The notes below the pieces were generated by a model. It made no database searches, had not been told where the DNA came from, and was given only the letters and a program-made list of their open reading frames with translations. A stretch of DNA of 14,370 nucleotides from Microbacteriaceae bacterium (GTDB lineage: Bacteria > Actinomycetota > Actinomycetes > Actinomycetales > Microbacteriaceae): NCBI GenBank assembly GCA_012511645.1, contig JAAZFP010000021.1, positions 1 through 14,370 on the forward strand, in the 5' to 3' direction. The position numbers and the translations under genes were made by a program. Each line of letters begins with the position of its first letter. Position 1 is the first letter of the stretch. This document shows positions 1 to 5,214 of the stretch, piece after piece.

Positions 1-122
1 AGCTGCAGGTACACCGCGAGATCACGACGGGGGGCAACAACAATCGCCTCACCCTTCGCCTGGCAGCCAATGAAGTAACTCGCCTGCGCAAGGTCTTCGT
101 CATAGATTCGTTCAAGCAACAT
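1..122 (-). CDS. MBL-fold persulfide dioxygenase/rhodanese-type hydrolase, N-terminus only
   Basis: Only the first 40 codons are present; the gene runs off the left edge. The ATG at 122-120 follows GGGAGG at a good distance. The N-terminus MLLERIYDEDLAQASYFIGC and the later VVAPRRD stretch resemble the start of actinobacterial MBL-fold metallo-hydrolases that carry C-terminal rhodanese domains (CstB/ETHE1-like). Family members oxidise persulfides or handle sulfane sulfur in the cytoplasm. The metal-binding HxHxDH motif and the rhodanese Cys lie outside the window, so catalysis cannot be checked here. It is the second gene of a minus-strand pair, 5 bp after the Cys-rich protein, whose stop codon lies beside this gene's ribosome binding site. 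A divergent CstR-like repressor supports the sulfur assignment. One oddity is Ala30 where relatives as I recall them usually have Asp (VVDPRRD). Family identity is likely; the exact enzyme type is inferred. Confidence 0.75.
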   Translation of the reverse strand, partial: MLLERIYDEDLAQASYFIGCQAKGEAIVVAPRRDLAVYLQ

Positions 123-127
123 GCCTC

Positions 128-310
128 TTACCTCCCAAACAATCTGGCAAAGAATCCCTTGCCCTCGTTCGCTGCGTCCATTTCACGTTGCGAGTGTGTG
201 CCACCGCACCACTGGCTTGCGGGCACGGACTGGCGCACGCTCGCGACGTGCTGGCCGCAGCCTGCCCAGGTGGTCTTGCCACACACGTTGCATCTTGCTG
301 GTCGGCACAT
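128..310 (-). CDS. Small Cys-rich (putative zinc-binding) protein, 60 aa
   Basis: This is a 60-residue protein of unknown function. The ATG at 310-308 is preceded by AAGGAG with 7-8 nt spacing, which supports a real start. The N-terminal half holds Cys2, Cys7, Cys10 and Cys18 in the pattern CxxxxCxxCGK...WAGCGQH, plus His21, Cys35 and His39. This looks like a small zinc-ribbon or knuckle. After a polar linker it ends in FFARLFGR, a short hydrophobic/basic tail. I recall similar short proteins starting MCR...C..CGK.TWAGCGQH across actinobacteria, so it is probably a conserved orphan family rather than a chance frame. It lies directly upstream of the MBL-fold gene (5 bp between stop and start) and faces the CstR-like repressor. 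Co-expression with persulfide detoxification is therefore likely. Its role as a metal-binding, sulfur-accepting or regulatory protein is not known. Confidence 0.8.
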   Translation of the reverse strand: MCRPARCNVCGKTTWAGCGQHVASVRQSVPASQWCGGTHSQREMDAANEGKGFFARLFGR

Positions 311-384
311 CGGAGTTCTCCTTTACGCAGTTGCTCTTGATCGTGCGATTCCCGGGTGCAGACAACCACAAGGCCGTCACACAT

Positions 385-400
385 ATACCCCCAGGGGTAT
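385..400. promoter_or_regulatory. Putative CstR/CsoR-type operator 1
   Basis: ATACCCCCAGGGGTAT is an inverted repeat with 7-bp arms around a CA centre. It has the A/T-flanked C-run/G-run form of operators bound by CsoR/CstR-family repressors. It lies in the divergent promoter region, nearer the minus-strand Cys-rich/MBL pair. Binding is inferred from the form of the site and the adjacent regulator gene. Confidence 0.7.
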
Positions 401-418
401 CGTTCACGAGAACTGTAC

Positions 419-436
419 CATACCCCATGGGGTATG
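419..436. promoter_or_regulatory. Putative CstR/CsoR-type operator 2, overlapping the cstR -10
   Basis: CATACCCCATGGGGTATG is a perfect 18-bp palindrome. It shares the core ATACCCC-N2-GGGGTAT with the site at 385-400; the two centres are 35 bp apart. Its right end overlaps the -10-like hexamer of the regulator gene, so bound repressor would block its own transcription. Confidence 0.75.
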
Positions 437-438
437 AT
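433..438 (+). promoter_or_regulatory. Putative -10 element of the CstR-like gene
   Basis: TATGAT matches TATAAT at five of six positions and ends exactly 6 nt before the A of the start codon at 445. Transcription would therefore start at or next to the ATG, giving a leaderless mRNA. No clear -35 and no Shine-Dalgarno are visible. Confidence 0.5.
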
Positions 439-444
439 GAAGCC

Positions 445-717
445 ATGATCACAAAGACTGACGAGGCACTCGAAGCGCAACGCAAAATCGCCAACCGGCT
501 CAAGCGAGCACACGGACAACTTGCTGCCGTGATCGCCGCAGTTGAGAGTGACGCGCACTGCCGAGACATCGTGCAGCAGCTCAGCGCCGTCACCAAGGCG
601 CTCGACCGCGCCGGGTTCTTGGTGGTGTCGACCGCCTTGAAGGAGTGCCTCACGAACCCCGAGAATGAAGAGCTCGACGCGGGAGAGCTTGAGAAACTCT
701 TTCTGTCACTCGCCTAA
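445..717 (+). CDS. CstR-like persulfide-sensing repressor (CsoR/DUF156 family), 90 aa
   Basis: This is an all-helical tetrameric repressor of the CsoR/FrmR/RcnR family. The N-terminal helix carries the conserved RLKRAHGQL (residues 18-26). The sensor cysteines are Cys39 and Cys68, 29 residues apart, the spacing known for CsoR and CstR. The His found four residues before the second Cys in copper-binding CsoR is Ala64 here. That makes Cu(I) sensing unlikely and the dithiol persulfide-sensing CstR type likely. The length is typical. I chose the ATG at 445 because it sits 6 nt after a -10-like hexamer and the family motif begins soon after; upstream codons in the same frame run through the operators. 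It probably represses itself and the divergent Cys-rich/MBL genes through the palindromes at 385-400 and 419-436. Family assignment is firm; the inducer is inferred. Confidence 0.9.
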   Translation: MITKTDEALEAQRKIANRLKRAHGQLAAVIAAVESDAHCRDIVQQLSAVTKALDRAGFLVVSTALKECLTNPENEELDAGELEKLFLSLA

Positions 718-719
718 CA

Positions 720-749
720 GGCTGCGCGAGGCAGCCCGATGGTAGTTTT
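720..749 (+). terminator. Weak terminator-like hairpin after the CstR-like gene
   Basis: GGCTGC (720-725) pairs with GCAGCC (731-736) across a 5-nt loop, 3 nt after the stop codon. A run of four T follows at 746-749, farther from the stem than in a classic intrinsic terminator. Confidence 0.35.
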
Positions 750-792
750 GGGAGACCAGAACCGCTCATAACGGACCGCACGGGAGGTTGTC

Positions 793-2553
793 ATGGCTGT
801 TGACGAGACGCTGCGCACGCGAGTTGGCGCATGGATCGCTGACGACCCAGACCCCGAAACGCAGTCGGAAGCAGCTGCCCTGCTCCAAGCAGCCGATGCG
901 GGAGACGGGGCGAGCGAGACAGAGCTTCGCGATGCCTTTGGCGGCCGGCTCGCCTTCGGCACCGCAGGCCTCAGGGCAGAGCTTGGCCCCGGCCCCGCGC
1001 GCATGAATCGCGTTGTCGTGTCACAGACCAGCGCAGGCTTTGCCGCGTTCCTCATACAGCGTGCCGCGATGGGCGAGGCGAGTACCCCGCCCAGCGTGGT
1101 GATTGGCTATGACGCTCGGGTGAACTCAGACGTCTTCGCGCGTGACGCCGCAGAAGTCATGGCCGGCGCAGGCCTCGCGGTCACCCTGCTCCCAGAGCCG
1201 CTGCCCACACCCGTCACCGCATTCGCGGTGCGCCACCTCGGTGTGTCAGCGGGAGTCATGGTCACGGCCAGCCATAACCCCCCTCGCGATAACGGGTACA
1301 AAGTGTATCTCGGCGACGCAGACGCTGGTTCACAAATCGTGCCACCGGCCGATGCTGACATCGCCACGCAGATCGTACTCGCCGCTGAACTCCCCTGCGC
1401 AGCACTCCCACGTTCGAATGACTTCACCATCGCAGGCAACGACGTTCGTGATGCCTACGTCGCGCACGCCGCCGCTGCACTGATCGAGGGGTGGGGCGCA
1501 TCAGTGCCCGATCGTGAGTCGCACGAACAACGCGAACCGCTTCGCATCACCTACACGGCGATGCACGGCGTGGGTTCGGCCGTCGCCCGGCAGCTCTTCA
1601 CAGCCGTGGGCCTCCCTGAGGTGACGATCGTTCCCGAGCAGGATCAACCCGATGGTTCGTTCCCCACCGTCGCGTTCCCCAATCCCGAAGAGCCCGGCGC
1701 GCTCGATCTTGCATTTCGCACCGCGCGCGAGACTGGCGCCCACCTCGTCGTCGCGCACGACCCCGACGCCGACCGGCTCGCGATCGCTTTGCCTGACCCC
1801 ACCTGCGAAGACGGGTATCGTCGCCTCACTGGCAATGAGCTCGGCCTCCTCCTCGGATGGCGCGCAGCAGAGCGGGCGCGCGGGCGCGCGGAGGCAGCAG
1901 GTGTCGCACCAGCGGGCGCGCTCGCCTGCACCATCGTCTCCTCGCCCGCACTCGGGGCAGTCGCGAAGCACTACGGTCTCAGCTATGCCGAAACACTCTC
2001 GGGCTTCAAATGGGTGTCTCGGGTGCCTGAGTTGATCTTTGGATTTGAAGAGGCGATCGGCTATCTGACCCACCCTGAGGTCGTGCGCGATAAAGACGGC
2101 GTGCTTGCGAGCGCCGATGCGATCGCAATGGCGCTCGACTGTCACCACGACGGCATGACGGTCTGGCAGTTGCTTGACGAGGCCAGCATGACCTTCGGTC
2201 ACTTTGCGAGCACCCAGGTGGTTGTTCGTCTCACGAGCATGGCCGAGGTAGCGACCCTTGCCGAGTGGGTGCGCGAGAACCCACCGAGCGAGTTTGGCGG
2301 TGTGGCCGTGAGCGCTGTGCATGATCTGCGTCAGCCCGGCGTCGCCGAGGTTCCCGCCAACGTGCTGAGTTATGACCTCGCGGATGGCTCCCGCGTGATG
2401 ATTCGCCCAAGCGGCACCGAGCCAAAGCTGAAGGTCTATATCGACACCTTCTCAGATCAGGGATCGCTCGCCGAGCGGCAGACCGCAGCCGGAGACGCCC
2501 TGGGCATTGTTGAAGCCGCAGTGCGGGACTATCTGGGCGGCGCCAGCGCATGA
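793..2553 (+). CDS. Phospho-sugar mutase (phosphoglucomutase/phosphomannomutase family), 586 aa
   Basis: This cytoplasmic alpha-D-phosphohexomutase interconverts sugar 1- and 6-phosphates (or pentose 1- and 5-phosphates in some subfamilies). All four family signatures are visible. They are the substrate-entry motif FGTAGLRAELGPGPARMN (residues 55-72), the phosphoserine loop TASHNPP with catalytic Ser160, the Mg-binding DPDADR (323-328), the sugar-specificity segments GFKWV (404-408) and GFEEAIGY (417-424), and the phosphate-binding RPSGTEPK (538-545). The 586-aa length fits the long PgmB/Pgm2-like group. The ATG at 793 follows GGGAGG with 7-nt spacing. The next gene, nnrD, starts inside its stop codon (ATGA), so the two are translationally coupled. 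A manC gene 5.6 kb away makes mannose-1-phosphate supply plausible. Glucose phosphate or deoxyribose phosphate remain possible, since substrate cannot be read from these motifs. Confidence 0.93.
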   Translation: MAVDETLRTRVGAWIADDPDPETQSEAAALLQAADAGDGASETELRDAFGGRLAFGTAGLRAELGPGPARMNRVVVSQTSAGFAAFLIQRAAMGEASTPPSVVIGYDARVNSDVFARDAAEVMAGAGLAVTLLPEPLPTPVTAFAVRHLGVSAGVMVTASHNPPRDNGYKVYLGDADAGSQIVPPADADIATQIVLAAELPCAALPRSNDFTIAGNDVRDAYVAHAAAALIEGWGASVPDRESHEQREPLRITYTAMHGVGSAVARQLFTAVGLPEVTIVPEQDQPDGSFPTVAFPNPEEPGALDLAFRTARETGAHLVVAHDPDADRLAIALPDPTCEDGYRRLTGNELGLLLGWRAAERARGRAEAAGVAPAGALACTIVSSPALGAVAKHYGLSYAETLSGFKWVSRVPELIFGFEEAIGYLTHPEVVRDKDGVLASADAIAMALDCHHDGMTVWQLLDEASMTFGHFASTQVVVRLTSMAEVATLAEWVRENPPSEFGGVAVSAVHDLRQPGVAEVPANVLSYDLADGSRVMIRPSGTEPKLKVYIDTFSDQGSLAERQTAAGDALGIVEAAVRDYLGGASA

Positions 2554-3443
2554 GCCTCACCGTGCGACAGTGGACAGCGGACGATGCTGTGCCACTGCTG
2601 CGCGTGCCAGCGGCAGACGATCACAAGTACTCACGAGGAGCGCTTGGCGTGCGCACGGGGGCATCTCAGTATCCCGGTGCGGCAGTACTGACCGCAGAGG
2701 CCGCATGGCGCACGGGCATCGGACTCGTCACCTTCGTATCCCCTCAGAACGACGCTCCCTCGCGACATGGCTTGCCTTCTCCCGCAGCTGCGGTGCTTGC
2801 ACGACGGCCAGAAACCGTGTTCGCAGACGATATCGCCACAGCCGTGGCACGCTGCGATGCTTGGGTGATCGGCAGCGGCACCGATGCTGCCACCAGGAGC
2901 CCTGCCGAGCACGAGGCGCTCCTGCAGATACTCGCTGGCGCGGCACCCGTGGTTGTTGATGCCGGCGCCATTGAACTGACTCGCAGATCACCCAGCGCAC
3001 CGGTCATCGTCACCCCCCACATGGGCGAGTTCACGTCATTGTGGCAGGCTGCAGGCCTTCGCTCAGAGCTGAGTCTCACCTCCGACGCTCAGCCCCTGGT
3101 ACGCGCAGCGGCGGCGCACACGCTCGCGCGGTCGCTCGGTATCACGGTGCTGCTCAAGGGTTCGATCACCACCGTCGCGTCACCGCACACCGACGAGGTC
3201 ATTCAGGTTGGCCCCGCAACGCCGTGGCTCGCAACCGCCGGCACCGGCGATGTGCTGGCTGGGGTGCTCGGGGCACTTGTTGCCTCACACGCAGCCGCGG
3301 TGCACGCAGAGCCGCGGCTACTTGCAGCGCTCGGCGCGACCGCCGCGCTGCTGCACGACCTGGCCGCGCGTATCGCTGGTGGTCCGTGCACCGCACTCGA
3401 TGTGGCTGCGGCACTGCCACAGGCCATCGCCTCACTACGGTGA
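2550..3443 (+). CDS. nnrD: ADP-dependent NAD(P)H-hydrate dehydratase, 297 aa
   Basis: This repair enzyme dehydrates damaged NAD(P)H hydrates (S form) back to NAD(P)H, using ADP in bacterial members; it has a ribokinase-like fold. Diagnostic segments are KYSRGALGV (26-34), the Gly-rich IGSGTDA (107-113), VVDAGAIEL (135-143), TPHMGEF (155-161), LLKGSITTV (201-209) and TAGTGDVLAGVLGA (229-242), which carries the catalytic Asp. The partner epimerase domain (NnrE), often fused at the N-terminus, is absent here, so this is a stand-alone dehydratase. Translation is coupled to the upstream mutase by a 4-bp ATGA overlap. The 3' end overlaps the convergent BrkB-family gene by 9 bp. Family identity is firm. 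Confidence 0.92.
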   Translation: MSLTVRQWTADDAVPLLRVPAADDHKYSRGALGVRTGASQYPGAAVLTAEAAWRTGIGLVTFVSPQNDAPSRHGLPSPAAAVLARRPETVFADDIATAVARCDAWVIGSGTDAATRSPAEHEALLQILAGAAPVVVDAGAIELTRRSPSAPVIVTPHMGEFTSLWQAAGLRSELSLTSDAQPLVRAAAAHTLARSLGITVLLKGSITTVASPHTDEVIQVGPATPWLATAGTGDVLAGVLGALVASHAAAVHAEPRLLAALGATAALLHDLAARIAGGPCTALDVAAALPQAIASLR

Positions 3444-4403
3444 CGCGGGCGGCGTCACTTTCTGTGACGGGGACTCCTCCGGCGGGCCACCAAAGGGATG
3501 CTTGAGTGTGGCGACCTGGGACAAATCAAGCTCCTCTTCCCGCATTGGACCTACCGGCACCGGCAGACCGACGCTCTTGTCGAGCCCGGCCTCGATCCAT
3601 GCCGCGGTCAGCAACAGTACCCGACAAATGAAGTTGAACCAGATCAGCAAACCGATGATCAACGCGAACGACGCAAGCAGCGGGTTGCGAGAGGCCCCGC
3701 CGAGCAACACCGAGCCGAGTAGCTTCAGCATGAGCAGCGCTGCTGCGCCGAGCGCACTGCCCGCAAGCAACGGCATCCAAGGCACCCGCACCTCGGCGAG
3801 CAACCGATGAATGGCGAGCAGCACGGCCACATCAAATGCGTACAGCGCGCCGTACCGCACCAGCGTGCCGATCGTCCCGAGTAGCCAGCTATCTGCGCTC
3901 CAGCCCAGCCATTCAAGCACCACATTGGTGAGGGTTGAGCTAAACAGGGTCAACGCAGCCGATACCACCAGTGCGAGCGCAAACACAATCGCGAGCGAGA
4001 GATCTCGAAGCTTCAACAGCACGGCATTGCGGTACTGCTTGACCTCAAGCCCAAAAATAATGCGAATGGCACGGCGTGTGCCAGTGAACCAGTTCATCAT
4101 CACCCAGATGAGTGAGCCAGCGGCAATCGCGCTCGTCCAGCTGAGCACTCGCGTCTCCAGCAGCAGCGAGGTATGCACAAGACCATCTGGCCCAATGAGC
4201 CCGGGAACAAAGGTGTTGATCTGCTCGACGAGGGTGTGCAGCAGCTCGGGGCGGGACGCCAACACGATGCCGAACACCCCGAAGCCCACCCAGAGGCCTG
4301 CGAATACCGCAAAGAGCGCTTGGTAGCTCATGCCGGCGGTGAGCACGCTCCCGCCGACATTCGTGAAATGCGAAAACGCGCGAAACGGGCGTGTGCGTTG
4401 CAC
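3435..4403 (-). CDS. YihY/BrkB-family inner-membrane protein, 322 aa
   Basis: This is an integral membrane protein of the YihY/virulence factor BrkB family; no firm biochemical role is established for the family. About six hydrophobic segments are visible (roughly residues 26-48, 87-108, 138-156, 180-200, 210-235, 243-270). The family-like start RAFSHFTNVGGSVLTAGMSYQ (broken here as RAFSHFTNVGG, then SVLTAGMSYQ) precedes the first one. The C-terminus is a polar, Pro-rich tail ending KVTPPASP. The only standard start in frame is the GTG at 4403, without a convincing Shine-Dalgarno and inside a strong hairpin loop. The same frame stays open upstream with native-looking sequence (LTESLVARTRETWAW), back into sdhB, but holds only CTG codons as possible starts. 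The N-terminus is therefore uncertain. It lies 37 bp downstream of sdhB and could be read through from that operon. It overlaps nnrD tail to tail by 9 bp. Confidence 0.85.
   Translation of the reverse strand: MQRTRPFRAFSHFTNVGGSVLTAGMSYQALFAVFAGLWVGFGVFGIVLASRPELLHTLVEQINTFVPGLIGPDGLVHTSLLLETRVLSWTSAIAAGSLIWVMMNWFTGTRRAIRIIFGLEVKQYRNAVLLKLRDLSLAIVFALALVVSAALTLFSSTLTNVVLEWLGWSADSWLLGTIGTLVRYGALYAFDVAVLLAIHRLLAEVRVPWMPLLAGSALGAAALLMLKLLGSVLLGGASRNPLLASFALIIGLLIWFNFICRVLLLTAAWIEAGLDKSVGLPVPVGPMREEELDLSQVATLKHPFGGPPEESPSQKVTPPASP
3440..3463 (+). terminator. nnrD: Rho-independent terminator-like hairpin for nnrD
   Basis: GTGACGC (3440-3446) pairs with GCGTCAC (3452-3458) across a 5-nt loop and is followed by TTTCT. 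It starts within the nnrD stop region and lies inside the 3' coding end of the convergent BrkB gene. The same GCGTCAC arm can also pair with GTGACG at 3464-3469. Confidence 0.5.
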
Positions 4404-4425
4404 CCACGCCCATGTTTCGCGCGTT
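4375..4425 (-). terminator. Strong hairpin between sdhB and the BrkB gene, possible sdh operon terminator
   Basis: Positions 4375-4386 pair perfectly with 4414-4425 (12 bp). Positions 4387-4393 pair with 4405-4411 (7 bp), leaving a 2-nt bulge and an 11-nt loop. On the minus strand the stem runs into TTTTCG, a short T run. It starts 16 bp after the sdhB stop codon, so it could end the sdh transcript. It also holds the BrkB GTG start in its loop and the first BrkB codons in its stem. Confidence 0.5.
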
Positions 4426-4440
4426 CGCGCTACGAGTGAT

Positions 4441-5211
4441 TCAGTCAGTCTTGCCAGAACGAATCGCCGCCTTGACCTCGGCGATGGCCTTCTTCACCTG
4501 AATGCCGCGGGGGCACGCGTCGGTGCAGTTGAAGGTGGTGCGGCAGCGCCAAACGCCCTCGGTGTCGTTCAAAATGTCGAGGCGAACCTGCGCCTGGTCG
4601 TCACGCGAGTCAAAGATGAAGCGGTGAGCATTGACGATGGCCGCCGGACCAAAGTACTGGCCATCGGTCCAGAACACGGGGCACGAGGTGGTGCAGGCCG
4701 CGCACAGGATGCACTTGGTGGTGTCATCGAAGCGCTCGCGATCTTCGATCGTCTGCAGACGCTCCTTGCCAGCCTCTGGCGCCGAACCAGCCACCAAGAA
4801 TGGGTTGACCGCACGGTACGCCGCAAAGAACGGCTCCATGTCGACAATGAGGTCTTTCTCGAGGGGCAGACCCTTGATCGCCTCAACATAGATCGGCTTC
4901 GTGATGTCGAGATCTTTGATCAGCGTCTTGCAGGCGAGGCGGTTGCGACCGTTGATGCGCATCGCATCGCTGCCACAAATGCCGTGCGCGCACGAGCGAC
5001 GGAACGCGAGGGTGCCGTCCTGATCCCACTTGATCTTGTGCAAGGCGTCAAGAATGCGGTCGGTCGGGTACATGGGAATGTCAAAGTCTTCCCAGTATGC
5101 TTCGCGCTCTGACTCGGGGGCAAAACGGCGAACCAGCAGGGTGACGTTGAACGGCTGCAGGCCTGCTTCTTCGGCGGGGGTGCCCGGGGCCACGGAGGTG
5201 ACGGTGCTCAT
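4441..5211 (-). CDS. sdhB: Succinate dehydrogenase iron-sulfur subunit, 256 aa
   Basis: This subunit of respiratory complex II passes electrons from the flavin subunit to the quinone site through three Fe-S clusters. The N-terminal ferredoxin-like domain has the [2Fe-2S] ligands Cys74, Cys79, Asp82 and Cys94; Asp in the third position is also found in E. coli SdhB. The C-terminal domain has Cys167, Cys170 and Cys173 plus Cys233 for [4Fe-4S], and Cys177, Cys223 and Cys229 for [3Fe-4S]. Length is normal. The ATG at 5211 begins 3 nt after the sdhA stop, so the genes are coupled; the Shine-Dalgarno must lie within the end of sdhA (GGAAG is visible there). It is the last sdh gene, followed by a strong hairpin and then the BrkB-family gene. 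Confidence 0.97.
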   Translation of the reverse strand: MSTVTSVAPGTPAEEAGLQPFNVTLLVRRFAPESEREAYWEDFDIPMYPTDRILDALHKIKWDQDGTLAFRRSCAHGICGSDAMRINGRNRLACKTLIKDLDITKPIYVEAIKGLPLEKDLIVDMEPFFAAYRAVNPFLVAGSAPEAGKERLQTIEDRERFDDTTKCILCAACTTSCPVFWTDGQYFGPAAIVNAHRFIFDSRDDQAQVRLDILNDTEGVWRCRTTFNCTDACPRGIQVKKAIAEVKAAIRSGKTD

Positions 5212-5214
5212 GGG

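Noticed and set aside
121..444. N-terminal extension of the CstR-like protein by 108 codons
   Set aside because: It would run through both operators and across the opposite-strand Cys-rich gene. The regulator's family fold is complete from 445.
4330..5112. A 260-codon plus-strand frame antisense to sdhB
   Set aside because: sdhB has all its Fe-S ligands intact; the opposite frame is explained by codon bias.
4441..5211. Asp in place of a [2Fe-2S] cysteine in SdhB
   Set aside because: Asp at this position is known in functional SdhB proteins such as that of E. coli, so it is not a defect.
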